A model generated the notes under the pieces. It was given only the letters and a program-made list of their open reading frames with translations, did no database searches and was not told the DNA's origin. Below, piece after piece: positions 34,096 through 45,854 of a DNA stretch of 64,000 bases. Each line of letters begins with the position of its first letter. The stretch's first letter is position 1. A program made the position numbers and the translations under genes. This stretch comes from Capniomyces stellatus (taxonomy: Eukaryota > Kickxellomycota > Harpellomycetes > Harpellales > Legeriomycetaceae), in assembly GCA_001661515.1 (NCBI GenBank), contig LUVW01000024.1:257324-321323 (forward strand), read 5' to 3'.

Positions 34096-35562
34096 AAAAA
34101 TAATTTAGTAAATATTATTATTTTTCTACTTTGTTTTCAAACCGGGCGAATCTCTTGAAAAGGATTCATAGTTTTTGTGCCAGCATAAACATGATATTTA
34201 CTTGTTACGACAAATGACTTTAAAATAAAGAACTCGTTTTTTTTATTGGCTCTATTGGATTTTTTATTGGATCTGTTGTCAGGCTATTTTATTTTGTTTT
34301 GTTTTTTTACTGATATTAAGAAAGGACATGTCAGAGGCTATTTTCGGTTTTTGGTTGCGCAGCTTTAAACACTAAAATTGTTTTTTTTTCGCTAAACTTG
34401 TTTACACTAAAGAACTTTGGTCAATTCAAGAAATCTATACATACTTCAATAAAAAATGTATGATTACAAGTGTAATTTTATCCATCAATAGTATTAACTG
34501 ACACTAATACTGACACTGAAACTGGCTCCGCTTTCCATATCTAGTTGAAAGAATATTTATTTACAGAAGCAACATATCGACATCCACTATCTGTTTAGCA
34601 TACTTTCGACTAATATTGGGTCCAGGGCAACAAAGTATGTGTTATTTCTTATACTAAGCTGTTTTTTTGTAGCACACAGGTGTTTACACCGGTATATATA
34701 TGTATAAGCAATATTAAAAAAAGGCATACACATTCTAGACCTTTAAACTTTAGAAAATTCGAATGATCGAAACTGAAAATGGAACAATTTTAGTAAATTT
34801 CAGCATGAGTGTTCGACTGCACTTAATTATTTATGGGGAGGGAGGTAGATTAAGGCAAGTCTAAAGTTGACCAAGAATCCAAAAATACTTCAAAGACACT
34901 GAAACACCATTGGTCAGTTATAACGTGCTTAAATAGCACTACAAATTATGAGGCTCCCTAGAGGAATTTCTACTAAAGTAGTATTAAAGACTTGAGCTAC
35001 GTACTTCTGTTTATTTTTTAAATTTAAAAAACGAACCAGACAAAAAAAAAATAAGACTTTAATATATGGCACTTATAACTTGGACTTTCTCCAACAGTCT
35101 AGCCACCCCCATAAATCTAAGCACCAAAACTATAGGATATTATTGACTCGTTTCGTTTGCTAAATTAAAATCTGAATCAAGAACCAAACAAATCAAGCAC
35201 CCCCATCCGTATCTTAAACTTCTAGTTTGCGGTTTACTTTTGATAATATATACCTTTGAGCAAAAAAAAACTCTAAATATATATCAAAAACAAAGAGAAG
35301 CTAGACCAAGATGTATCGAGTATATGTATATAGTTATACTATTACTCTACAGCCTCTAGACTCATTGGTGTTTTTCATGACCAAGTAAAAAACCTATGTT
35401 TTTGTAGCCAAGGAGTTGTATAGTTTTTTTTATTTGTTTTTTTTGACAAAATTATCATCAATCGTGTATACTAGAGTTGAGGTAGGCTCATACTGCAATA
35501 AATAGATTGATAAATCGCACAGAATAACAATAGCCTTATGATATTTTAAAATATATCTGATA
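34096..35562. other. 1.5-kb intergenic, divergent promoters
   Basis: This region separates the start of the RAD51-like gene (-) from the start of the orphan gene (+). It is AT-rich with no supportable frame or RNA. Confidence 0.55.
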
Positions 35563-36687
35563 ATGGCTATACCACTTTTGAAGCAAAAAGAGACTACTTT
35601 AGGGTTTAATAGCTTGGTACTTTTAGAAACCATCAAATTTTCAAATAGAACTACAGAAACTACTACTAATACTACTACCAATACTAATACTGAAACTACT
35701 ACTAATAACACCACCGACGTTAATAGAGACAATAATATATACAAAAACGACATGGAAATAATCATAGGGAAAAAAAGTATGAATAGACGCGAAAGATACG
35801 ATTTGTTATTCAGTACATTGTTTAGCCGAAATGGAAACCACAATAAACACAGACCAAGCAAAAACGTCATAAAAGATATATCCGAAGATTTTAATGACAT
35901 ATCACTTATAACGAGGGAAGGAGTACGCACAAAATTTGGTCAAAGAGCTAAAACAATCCCTGTCGTGGGAACGATACAGACTCCAAAGATAATGTTGGTA
36001 AACCCCTTTAGTAAGAAGGATGTGTCTAAGAAAACTAAATTTGGGAATGAAGTTGTGCATGGCAACACCATTGGCATAAGCAAGAAAAGGGTCAATTTAA
36101 ACATAAAACTGTTTGGAAACACGAATCGATATTTAAGAGACAGTCTTTTTAAAAAAAAGAGCAGTTGTGAGATAATCAACGGCGCCCTTAAATGTGCCGA
36201 AAACAAAGACTATTTTAGTGAAATGGAATGTACGGTTTTGGATATGATCCCTAGTTGCTACGAATTAGACGCACTGGTAAACTACAAAACAAAAATACAG
36301 ACTATACACAATGGAAATACAGGGGCCCCACCTCAAGATACGCTGTCGGATGACGAAAGCAGCGTCTCAACAAGGTCATCGGTCACAGTAATTGATAATG
36401 AAAATGCCAATTTGGACATAGAAACGATTCGAAGAGTATATATAATCAGCGCAACTAAACTGGTCTCACAGAAGAAGCCCACGTTGGCTCAGACCATTAT
36501 GATAAAGAAGATTATGAAGGATTCTAGTGTATACTATACCAAGCCTGACAGCCTAAGGCTAGAAACAAAAAAAAATCTTGTTGATGGATTTTTTGAGGAT
36601 AATCTTTGCATTAATGATTTTCCTGGCAAAAGGTGGTCGAATCGTATTAGTAGATTTAATAGATTTAAAAAGCCACAGAAAAACTAG
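35563..36687 (+). CDS. orphan basic protein, 374 residues
   Basis: A single open frame from the ATG at 35563. The N terminus has a Thr/Asn tract (TTETTTNTTTNTNTETTTNN, about residues 30-50). The rest is Lys/Arg/Asn-rich, with clusters such as KKSMNRRERY, SKKDVSKKTKFG and FKKKSSCEI, and an acidic patch LSDDESSVSTRSS (about 265). A helical, conserved-looking C terminus follows (ETIRRVYIISATKLVSQKK onward), ending in an Arg/Lys-rich tail. There is no signal peptide, membrane segment or recognised domain. Length without stops in AT-rich DNA supports a real gene. The basic composition suggests nucleic-acid or chromatin association, which is inference only. Confidence 0.6.
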   Translation: MAIPLLKQKETTLGFNSLVLLETIKFSNRTTETTTNTTTNTNTETTTNNTTDVNRDNNIYKNDMEIIIGKKSMNRRERYDLLFSTLFSRNGNHNKHRPSKNVIKDISEDFNDISLITREGVRTKFGQRAKTIPVVGTIQTPKIMLVNPFSKKDVSKKTKFGNEVVHGNTIGISKKRVNLNIKLFGNTNRYLRDSLFKKKSSCEIINGALKCAENKDYFSEMECTVLDMIPSCYELDALVNYKTKIQTIHNGNTGAPPQDTLSDDESSVSTRSSVTVIDNENANLDIETIRRVYIISATKLVSQKKPTLAQTIMIKKIMKDSSVYYTKPDSLRLETKKNLVDGFFEDNLCINDFPGKRWSNRISRFNRFKKPQKN

Positions 36688-37610
36688 ATGCCGATGATAG
36701 ACGATCAACATTCAACATTGGTGCTAATATTAGTATTGCCACTACTATTTGTCTTTTCATGTTTTTTTTTTAAAGAAAATATTGAGTTTAAAGTATGTAG
36801 TACTCTTTAATACACCACAGCTCTAAAAAAAAAGGATTGCCTGGTTATAAAAAAAGCTAAATTAACATAAAAAGGCGAAAGTTGCATTATTTTAATTATT
36901 GATATTTAGTTCGGATTTTATGTTATAAGATTAAAGGTGTTTCTGAGTTCAAGTTAACTGGAGTGAAATAAGCCGTTTACAAGTGGACTGACAACTTCAA
37001 CACACCAAAATCGAGTTTCCAAAACCAACAAGCTAGTTAGCTCCTGGATTGGGACAAGAATTTTGTTAATTAAAGTCGCGCGTTTTTTGACGCAACAGTT
37101 TAGATAATTGTATGTAATGTTGTTAATGTTGGTAATGTTGATTTAAAGTGAAGAACAAGCTTTGATTTGAAGAAAATCGATTTATTAAAACACGCGTTTT
37201 GTCACAAAAAAAAACTGCCCATTGAGATAATTCGTAAAGCCTTTGTTGAATTGTCTAAATTGTCCTATCGTTTTCTAAATAATCAGAATATTTAACTTTT
37301 GAATATCAAACGCTTTAATAAAAAAATGATAAAAAATGATAAAGAATAAGCTGGGATAAACGCGTCGCGTAACAAAATATGTCAAATTCGCATTTTATTT
37401 AGATGGCGTAATATTGGTGTCAAATGAGCAGCATATATAGAAAGCATAATTAAATTTGACTTTGGTAAATTAATGGCTGTTTGAAGTCTATTGATTCAGT
37501 CCAATCGAATACTAGTAAATACTACTTGATCGATAAAATCGCAAGACTAAGTTTAGCTATCAGATAATCTTCAGCTACAAGAGCACAAAAGAAAGTCTTA
37601 ATTAAAATTG

Positions 37611-37660
37611 TAGTGTAGTGTAGTGTAGTGTAGTGTAGTGTAGTGTAGTGTAGTGTAGTG
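37611..37660. repeat. TAGTG pentanucleotide tandem repeat, 10 copies
   Basis: Ten perfect TAGTG units. A second array with the same unit lies at 60243-60267. Confidence 0.95.
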
Positions 37661-38056
37661 CTTTGCGTCGAATTTTATCCAAAGCAGACGGGTGTATCAA
37701 GCCGAGTACACATTCTAAAATGACTAGTGGTGTGTTTTGACAAACAATCGGTTATGTTTAGTATAAACATATTATCATAGTTTCGTTCTCAGCCCACAAA
37801 AACCCTATCCGAGGTAATTGTAAAGTTGAATGCCTAGTTTGGTGAAAGCAAAGATTACTATATACATCTTAAATTTATGTCTAATATACGAAATTCGGAT
37901 ATGATGGGTCCTTTTCAAGCTGCAAACTATATAACAGCATGATAAATCAGTATTTGGTATTTGTATACTGTCTACTTGTATTTAAAAGGCAATCCAATAT
38001 ATACTGCGTACTTGGTCTAGCTACGCTCATACTTTATTAAAGTAAATACCGATACT

Positions 38057-38080
38057 GATGGATGGATGGATGGATGAATG
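38057..38080. repeat. GATG tetranucleotide run
   Basis: Four to five GATG units, the last one altered to GAATGG. Confidence 0.7.
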
Positions 38081-38920
38081 GTTTTAATCAGTGTATTACC
38101 AAGTTTGACAATACTCTTCTTTGTGTCCATATAGGCTTAATAAGCGAGAGTGTATGGTTTTAAATAGGCAGTACATGTTTATTATAAAGCTAGCTTGGGT
38201 TAAACTCCCGGCTTTTTTATACACAAAGCACAGTGTATAAGACAGAGTGGCGTCCTTTTCAAAATATAATCACATACTGGTTTACGCTTTGGATCATTTA
38301 TATACATATATCAGATATATGTAATATAATCAATCGAGCTTTAATATACTAGATGGCTACATGGCCATATCTTAATGCATTTTACAGATATGTTTTATGG
38401 CTATATATTTGTTGAATCTGTATCTTTAGCCGTTTTGTGTATGTCCAGCAATGAACGATTAAATATTAGTTGTTATACTCTAGTATTCAGAACGTAGATG
38501 ATTTTAGCCAGCTTTGTGAAGATTTTATTGGAGTTTGCTGTCAATGGCTTTGGTCGTTAATAAATCAAACCCAGAAAGGATGTGCTACGGTGTCTTACAG
38601 CTTTACGCATACACTTTTACAAATGAGTCAAATGGTTTGAGGAAGTTGGGAATATAATAGAACATATTAAACGCAAATTCAAAAGTAAAATAAAAAACTT
38701 TGAATAAAAAAGGCAAAAGTTAAATAATTGCTTTTGTAAAAAAAACCTTGCAATAGCAAAGTAAATCAAGTGCTTTTTAAATAGACAACATATATTGTAC
38801 TGGTAAATAAATGTAATCTCGAGTTGCTTTACACGTTATATTTTTTTTTTGGTGTTAAAGATTTGTTGCAAGAGTAATATATATTAGAGGTTTTCTAGTT
38901 ACAGTATTTGAATATTATAA

Positions 38921-39978
38921 ATGTCGGCAAACGATCTAGAGTTAGACACCCCTAATGTGCATGGAGTTGAGATGTCGATTGATCAAGGTATATTTACACA
39001 CACTATATCATATTTTGGCTGTTTTAAAACTCGTTTTTATAATTCAAAGTTATATAGGGTAATTGTGTTTCGTAGTGATAATTTGCCAAACACTTTTAAA
39101 TCCAAGTCAAAATTGTTGTGCTTACTTTTGTTATCATTGCTGTTTAGATGTAGAGGTTATAAAGAAGGGACGAGGTTTTAATTCGCAAAATGGTAACTAT
39201 GTGTTATATTAATTCTTGCATCTTTCGTTTGAATTCAATAAGTGATTTTGGTGCTTGAATCAATCATACATTTGGGTTTTATTTTATTTAGGATTGGAAT
39301 CTGACAAGCTCGACTCTGCAGATTTTGGAATCGTTGAGCAGCCACAAAGATGTAACTTTATATATATTTATCACTTTTAAATTTTGATAGCATCAGCTTT
39401 TATAGATTCTGGGGGGAGAGGGATATGGAAGGAGATTTCGGGGTGTAGAACACATTTTTATGCTGTATACCCGTTTATTTACTAAAATCGAGTTATTGAC
39501 TTTATAAATCGACTGAATTCATTAAAATCGATAGCCGTAGAGGGATGGGTTGTGCTGGTTACCGGGGTACACGAGGAGGCCCGTGAGGAGGATGTGTTTG
39601 ATAAGTTTGGAGAATTCGGCGATATAAAGAATATTCATTTAAATTTAGATCGAAGAACAGGATTTGTTAAGGTAAGTTTTTCTTGCTTCAGTAATTTTTG
39701 CATTGTCAATATCTTGTTAGCGCATATAATATTGGATCTAGCTGTGTGTAAAATAATGGGGTTAATTTATGGTTTAGGGGTATGCGTTGCTTGAGTATGC
39801 TACTTACAAGGAGGCGCGTAATGTAGTTGAAAGTGCTAATGACACAAAGCTATTAAGTCAAATGGTTAAGGTGTCTTTTGCATTTGTGCATCAAAATGAC
39901 GATGAGGATGAAAAGTCAGGACTAGAAATTAAACGTAGATCTAATAATGATCGTTCGAGAAGCCCCAGCAGGCGTTGA
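38921..39978 (+). CDS. RBM8A: Y14/RBM8A, exon junction complex RRM protein
   Basis: Five exons (38921-38987, 39148-39192, 39292-39351, 39535-39671, 39778-39978) give 169 residues (human 174). The N-terminal part has [16 protein letters not shown] and [19 protein letters not shown]. The RRM continues with [40 protein letters not shown] and EARNVVE. All are near-identical to Y14 blocks ([42 protein letters not shown]). The C terminus is [13 protein letters not shown], the short RS tail. Y14 pairs with Mago on spliced mRNA in the nucleus. All introns are GT..AG. Its presence implies an exon junction complex, which is absent from Saccharomyces. Confidence 0.96.
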
Positions 39979-40615
39979 CGGATGGTTAGACCGTATGTTT
40001 AGAAGGACTTGTGTTGGTTCTTTAGTGATTTTATTTTTTACGCTTTTATATGTTTATTTTATATTTATTTATGTGGTTTATTGGCGGCAGAATCAACAAC
40101 ACAACAAAACATACAGTATCAAACAGTACTATAAAAACATTGCTACCTTGATATGATAAATGACTCTATTAGCCAACACCCCCCTCGATAGAGCGAGGTT
40201 GATGATTGTGCTATATTGTCCACACGTTTTATATATAAGCCGTTAAGAGATTTGTAATTATGGGGTATAAGATGTGCATACAGTGGATAGCGAAAAGCAG
40301 TTCTTATTTCAAGATGGCATACGCTGGCGGGATATGTTAGTTGTTTACGCCAGGATAAAGAAATGTTATATTTAATCGACAGATTATAATGGATATACCA
40401 AGTGTAAATATGTTAAATATTTTGTTTATTAAGCAGATATACTTTTCTTAAAACATAAAATACTATAGATACTGTACAAAAACAATATGAATCAATTGCA
40501 AAAATTAGAAATTATTAAAAATATAGGGTAGTTTATCTCAAAGATAATCAAAAATATTCCGGATAATTTTATAAAGAAAAATAATTGAAAAACTATCAAG
40601 TTGGTTGTGTTTTTA
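39979..40615. other. convergent spacer holding a dispersed-repeat copy
   Basis: The 3' ends of Y14 (+) and H2A (-) meet here. Copy A of the dispersed repeat occupies 40063-40245. The remainder is AT-rich. Confidence 0.6.
40063..40245 (-). mobile_element. dispersed AT-tailed repeat, copy A (minus orientation)
   Basis: In minus orientation it ends GTTGATTCTGCCGCCAATAA then ACCACATAAATAAATA, the shared terminus of the family. Further in, it shares blocks with copy D (ACGACT/GACTCTATTmrCCAAyACyCCC near 40160-40180 and a TATATAA-containing block near 40235), but lacks about 300 bp that D has between them. Confidence 0.7.
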
Positions 40616-41023
40616 TTACATCTCTTGGGATTCCATGTCTTTCTTTCCTTTCTTAAGTGGCAAGAGAGTTGGTTGAATGTTTGGTAAGACACCACCTTGG
40701 GCAATGGTAACATTACCTAAGAGTTTGTTTAGTTCCTCGTCATTTCTAATGGCCAATTGCAAGTGACGTGGGATAATACGTGTCTTTTTGTTATCTCTAG
40801 CAGCATTTCCAGCCAATTCAAGAATTTCAGCTGTCAAGTATTCAAGAACAGCTGCCAAGTATACTGGTGCTCCTGCAGCGATACGTTGAGCATAGTTTCC
40901 TCTCTTCAAGTGACGGTGGATTCTTCCTACTGGGAATTGAATTCCTGCCTTTGATGAACGTGTGGTAGATGCTGCCTTTGAGCCTGATACTGCTGCTTTT
41001 CCTCCTGATTTTCCTCCGGCCAT
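40616..41023 (-). CDS. HTA1: histone H2A (H2A.X-type, C-terminal SQE)
   Basis: An intronless 135-residue protein. The histone fold carries [40 protein letters not shown] and [20 protein letters not shown]. It is canonical H2A, not H2A.Z, judging by RGNYAQR and the GNVTIAQGG docking region. The tail ends ESQEM, an SQE motif of the type phosphorylated by ATM/ATR kinases after DNA breaks (yeast SQEL, animal SQEY). It is transcribed divergently from H2B, about 1.7 kb away. Confidence 0.98.
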   Translation of the reverse strand: MAGGKSGGKAAVSGSKAASTTRSSKAGIQFPVGRIHRHLKRGNYAQRIAAGAPVYLAAVLEYLTAEILELAGNAARDNKKTRIIPRHLQLAIRNDEELNKLLGNVTIAQGGVLPNIQPTLLPLKKGKKDMESQEM

Positions 41024-42705
41024 TTTAGTTATTATTGTTTTTTTTAAAAGGGGTCAAGTGTAGATACTACCGTTTTAAAGTTTTAATTCAAGTTTATTAG
41101 AAAACTAAATCAATATTTGATAAAATTAAAACAAAATGCACAAAGTGGTTTATTTATATAGATTTTTGATTTAGAATGTGGGCTTATTTTACTTTGTTTT
41201 TTTTTTTACAACTAACACATAATTTCAAGTTGGTTAATAGTTAATACGCGAAACAAAGGAAAAAATACTTTTGTTTATGAAATTCAAGAAAAAAAATCCA
41301 AATCCAAATGTTGGTTTAATTACAGGGTATTACAGACAAATAGGCTCCTAAAATTATTTACGTGACTTGAAATATTTTCAATTGGATTCAAGTAGATTTT
41401 CTCTTTTCTTTAGAGTAAAATAAAAATAAAAATAAAATCGGCTTTTGAACGAGCATTTAGCTACTTAGACCTAAAAAGGCCCAGGATGTTTTGAATGGCA
41501 TTGGTAAATCAACTACAATCAAACAAAAAAATTCAGTTTAAAGAATTTATTTATAGCTCTAGCAGTTGGCTATGTAAGAATTGCCTAGCAGAACTTGAAT
41601 AGTTGGCGCAGGGATTTATCGAGTCAATTGCATGGATGAATAGAATGTGAATTTACTTGGACGCGATTTAAAGTGGAGACTAATTAGTTGTTTAAATGAC
41701 TCCAGTTTGTTGAGCAAATAATGAAGATTCCTACCAATTTTCTAGTTAAATTTGATTATTGTGATAAAATGTGCTTGGCTATGCACACGTTAAAATAAAA
41801 AAATGTCGAGTTTCGATTTTTTTTTTATTACTTTTATTTCAAACTGATTTTCAAGCTAACACGTTTGAATTGGAAATTAAAAATAATTAAGTCGAAACTA
41901 AAGCGCACTTTGGTTGAATTTAGTTTGTGCATGGTTAATTATTGGATAATCCAACTTTGGATTTTTTTTGAATTTCGGTTGTTGTAGGCTTATTGCTTTT
42001 ACTTTTTCAATTTCACCATATTCGATTATGAGCATATTTTCTCGCATTTACCCAATAATCGTACGCTATAAACCTAAGAGGAAATAGTTTCTGACAATTA
42101 AACCACATTTTGGCTAATTACGCTTATTGTGATAGTTTACGCAAACATTTTTAAAGACGTTTCTTTATTATTGCGTAGATTCTAATATCAAAATCAAACC
42201 GAGATCCTCCCCCCAAGTTATTAACGCATTTTAGTATGCTTTATGATAATAGGCGAAACAATAGCGATAAAACAGCACTTAACACCAAAGCGTTTTGGTA
42301 GCGCACTTAATGCTTGGAATACAAGTTCATGAACCATTAAATTTTGGTTTGTTTTGTAAATGCATTAGTAATTTGCAGACTCGACATTAAGAATCAGGTT
42401 CGCGTTATTATAACACTTAAAGCCAATAAAAGGATGGAATAAAAGGCAGAGCAGAAAATACAAAATCAAGCTAGAAATAGTGCTCGAATAAAGCTCACTT
42501 CTTAATGCAATAAATATGAAAAGAACATCTAATTTACTTTTCACCAAAGTTTTATTTCTTGCTTAAAAAGTGCCCAAAATACATATAAATAATAGAATAT
42601 CCCAACTTGAATTTTTTTTAATATTATCAAAACTTACTTGGAATATTACTCAGCTAAAATTCTTTTTTTTTGTTAAACCTAAAAACAACAAACAACTATT
42701 AAAAA
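41024..42705. promoter_or_regulatory. H2A-H2B divergent intergenic region
   Basis: A 1.7-kb AT-rich region between divergently transcribed H2A (-) and H2B (+). It presumably holds both promoters. Repeated CCAACTTGAA/TTCAAGTTGG-like words occur near both starts (41225-41235 and 42602-42610), but a shared operator is not proven. Confidence 0.5.
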
Positions 42706-43059
42706 ATGCCACCAAAAGCCTCATCACAATCAAAGCCAAAGGATGTCACTGAGAAGAAGGCTCGTCGTGCCACACGTAAAGAAACCTACTCTACATACAT
42801 TTACAAGGTACTCCGTCAAGTCCACCCAGACACCGGTATTTCAAACAAGGCCATGTCAATTTTGAACTCCTTTGTCAATGATATTTTTGAGCGTATTGCT
42901 TCAGAAGCATCCAAGCTGGCCGCATATAACAAGAGATCAACAATCTCATCTCGCGAAATTCAAACAGCTGTCCGACTTTTGCTACCTGGAGAATTGGCCA
43001 AGCATGCCGTTTCCGAAGGTACCAAGGCTGTAACCAAATACACATCAGCTGCCAACTAA
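42706..43059 (+). CDS. HTB1: histone H2B
   Basis: An intronless 117-residue protein starting [13 protein letters not shown]. The fold carries [60 protein letters not shown] and [20 protein letters not shown], and ends [13 protein letters not shown]. The conserved ubiquitinated lysine is present in AVTKYTS. It forms a divergent pair with H2A. Confidence 0.98.
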   Translation: MPPKASSQSKPKDVTEKKARRATRKETYSTYIYKVLRQVHPDTGISNKAMSILNSFVNDIFERIASEASKLAAYNKRSTISSREIQTAVRLLLPGELAKHAVSEGTKAVTKYTSAAN

Positions 43060-43640
43060 AAATGAAGTTCAAAAAACGTTATAGTTGAAAGCACAGAGTT
43101 TATCTCACCCACTGTTTTTTATTTATATAAAAAATAATTGTAGTTTGCCTTTTTTAAGCTTAATAGCCAATTAATTCCTTTTATAAATATAGTCCTACAT
43201 TTTATTTTTTTTTACTTCATTACACTTTTGTATAGTTAAATTGATACTTTTTTTATTTGTTCAAGGTTTGGTATTTTTTTAAAAAAATAAAAAAAAGTTC
43301 TTGATTCTTTTTTTGTTCCTGTTATCTACGCACGACAATTTTCTGCGCTTTGTTTGGTGTTTTGAAATTACAGTTTCAGTACCGATTTCGAGTTTTCTTT
43401 CTAGTGTAACTTTATTCAAACCAACTTGGAGAGAAAGTGAGAAGGCAATTGGTATTAGTACCGTTATACCTTTTTTTTAAAAGCAAAAGAAGCGCAAACA
43501 ACGCTTCTACAGCTTTTATTTTGTTGTTGTTGCCAATAAACCACATAAATAAATAATCTTTCTCCATAGTATATCTATTTAGTTTAAAAGCTGTAGCCTT
43601 ATTAGTAGATCATTTTCTAAATCAGCCAGATCGAGTAAAT
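43060..43640. other. spacer with dispersed-repeat copy E
   Basis: The 3' region of H2B and upstream region of RPP30. Copy E of the dispersed repeat (43520-43557) lies about 85 bp upstream of the RPP30 start codon. Confidence 0.6.
43520..43557 (+). mobile_element. dispersed AT-tailed repeat, copy E (terminal fragment)
   Basis: Contains TTGCCAATAAACCACATAAA followed by TAAATAAT, the shared terminus. Nothing of the inner element remains. Confidence 0.7.
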
Positions 43641-45255
43641 ATGTTTATCGATTTAAATATACCAATCCCGACCGATACATCAAAACTTTCTAGCAGATCG
43701 ATAGATTGGAATCCCATAATAAACACGATCTACCAGTCTAAAGAATGTAATAAAAAGAAACAATATTAATATTAATAGCATTGTATGTTTTATTGTTGAA
43801 TCTGTTGACAGTAAACCACATAAAAAAACAAGAAAACAATACTCATTTGGTTGCATCAAACACTAGAGTATCTATAGCATAATTTTTTCATACTCACTGA
43901 TAAAGATCACTAACATAATTTTTCTTTACATTTAAACACAGTCGGTTACCAAATAGTAGCTATTAACCAAACGATCAATGGAAAAATAACTCCCGAGATT
44001 GCAAGTATAGATTTATTTATTTTTTAACGACGCAGGTCTGCTAAAACGATACTGGTGGCTTATCCTACAAATTGCACTGTTAAACAGCACACATTTTGTG
44101 GGGCTTTACTAATATAAAGCCAATTAAGTGCAATTTCGGTGTTTGTGGATGTACTAACAGTCCCTATAACATACTAATAGTTGGAGATCTGGGATTCATT
44201 TCCTGATCTAACTGGAATCACCCTAGCATGGAAAAGTAAAGATTCAAATAAACTTGGGATGGACAGATTTAAAAAGCCAGGGTCCTTTACTGTTCTTAGA
44301 AGGCTCACCGTCCAATTATCCGATCCTAGCCAGAACTTTGGTCTAGTAAGTGTTCTTTATTTACTATTTTTTTTAAATAGTGTATTGGTAAAAATCAGCA
44401 TTTTAAAGATGGTTCTTTTATCCGCCGAATTATATTTATTAACTTCATTTCTTTTTCAAAGAAAATAACGTCTAGTAATATTAAACATACTGGCCCAACT
44501 TAGTCAACGAGCAATACGATACTTAACAAGTACGACATTGTTGCTATTTCCCCAGAAAACGAAAAGGTGTTTTTGGCTACCTGCAATGCAAGCTTTGAAG
44601 GGATAGATTTGATTTCGCTTGATCTGGGTACTAGGTTGTCGTTTTTTTTAAAGTTAAAGGCTGTAGGCCAGGCAATTTCAAAAGGATTCTTTTTTGAGTT
44701 GACTTACTCTCCCTCATTACACGGTAACACCATTTTTCTAACACTAGAATTAGACCATAAGCACCTTTCACCCAATCCCTAACCCATCTTACAAATTTGA
44801 CAACATAAATTAGACTCTTCGGTCAGACGCCAGTGGATTTCCAATGCATCAAGTCTTGTAAGATCGTCATTTGGCAAAGGTATAGTGATTTCAAGCGGTG
44901 CTGATTGTGGCTTTGATTTGAGGTCCCCATACGACGTATCAAATCTAGCGACTTTAACAGGGCTCAACTCTGCTCTTGGTAAACAGTGCATTTCAGAATG
45001 CCCTAGACTGGTGCTATACCATGCTGGTAAGATTGTCTTTAATACTTCTTTGATTTTATTGATTTTATTGATTTTACTCAATTTAAGCTTCGCCAAAGTT
45101 TTGCTAATCACCAAATAAATTCACCATTTTACACTAAAACAGACAACCGAAGGTTTTTTCAAAAGTCAACAGCAATGGTTGATATAATAAGCCAACCAGA
45201 CGCCGATGAAGCCAAAGGACCTGATGGCCCATCTTCTAAAAAAATCAAATTATAG
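43641..45255 (+). CDS. RPP1: RNase P/MRP subunit Rpp30 (yeast Rpp1)
   Basis: The proposed exons 43641-43746, 43942-43955, 44181-44345, 44504-44723, 44814-45026 and 45143-45255 give 276 residues (human 268, yeast 293). Start: MFIDLNIPIPTDTS. Core: RRLTVQLSDPSQN, LNKYDIVAISPENEKVF, EGIDLISLDLGTRLSFFLK, AISKGFFFELTYSPSLHDSS, VRRQWISNASSLVRSSFGKG, IVISSGADCGFDLRSPYDVS and LVLYHADNRR. These follow the Rpp30 TIM-barrel order (FELxYSPAIRDSxMRR, ISSxAxxPxxxRxPYDVxNL). The enzyme processes tRNA and rRNA precursors. The 14-nt second exon and the start of exon 3 are the least certain parts. A repeat copy lies in intron 1. Confidence 0.88.
43781..43830 (+). mobile_element. dispersed AT-tailed repeat, copy G, within RPP30 intron 1
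   Basis: Contains TTGTATGTTTTATTGTTGAA, then TCTGTTGACAGTAAACCACA and TAAAAAAAC. It aligns without large gaps to copies A and D (TTTTGTTGTGTTGTTGATTC...). The copy is diverged (CCAATAAA has become ACAGTAAA). Confidence 0.65.
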
Positions 45256-45854
45256 AGCGATGAAACTAATGCCCACAGAAGCCCACCGCGCCCTGTTTAT
45301 TTTATCTATTTTATTATTATTTATGTGGTTTATTGGCACCGCGTCTTATTCACTATGCTTATTATGATTATTAATATTTTTACCAAGGCCATAAAAATTG
45401 TAAATAAATACCAGTTTGGGCTCTTACCTTCTGCTTAACTAATAACCATCAGCCACAATTTTCAAGCATCAGCGTATTTTTTTAATAAAATTTAAGGTGA
45501 TTATTAGCCTCAGTTTGACAGATCATAATCGTTTTTAGAGCCAAGATAGTTCATGAAGAGGCTGTCAGGCCCAAACCAAGCCATCTTATGATACCAACCA
45601 AGTAGGTAGCTTATAAATACTAAGCTGACATAATTAAATAGATAGAATTTGTTTTAAAGCAAGTATTAAAGCACTGTAAATTGTATTACTTCAATAAATT
45701 GTCTGGCTAGGTTTGAAAATCACGTGCGTCTTTAAACGAAAACTCACTTGAAAAGCTTTAAAATAAATTAAAATACAAAAAAGCCAACTTAAAACTCTTA
45801 TATTAATCATATATGTGACTTTCATGTTTAACTCGCATCAGAATGGGGCCAAAG
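45256..45854. other. convergent spacer with repeat copy B
   Basis: The 3' ends of RPP30 (+) and aminoacylase (-) meet here. It holds a short copy of the dispersed-repeat terminus at 45312-45339. Confidence 0.6.
45312..45339 (-). mobile_element. dispersed AT-tailed repeat, copy B (terminal fragment)
   Basis: Plus-strand TTATTTATGTGGTTTATTGG matches the terminus of the family; the flanking inner sequence is unrelated. Confidence 0.6.

Larger units (their letters stand above)
36688..38920. other. 2.2-kb intergenic with short tandem repeats
   Basis: It contains a TAGTG pentamer array (37611-37660) and a GATG tetramer run (about 38057-38080). No gene was recognised. Y14 begins at its end. Confidence 0.6.
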
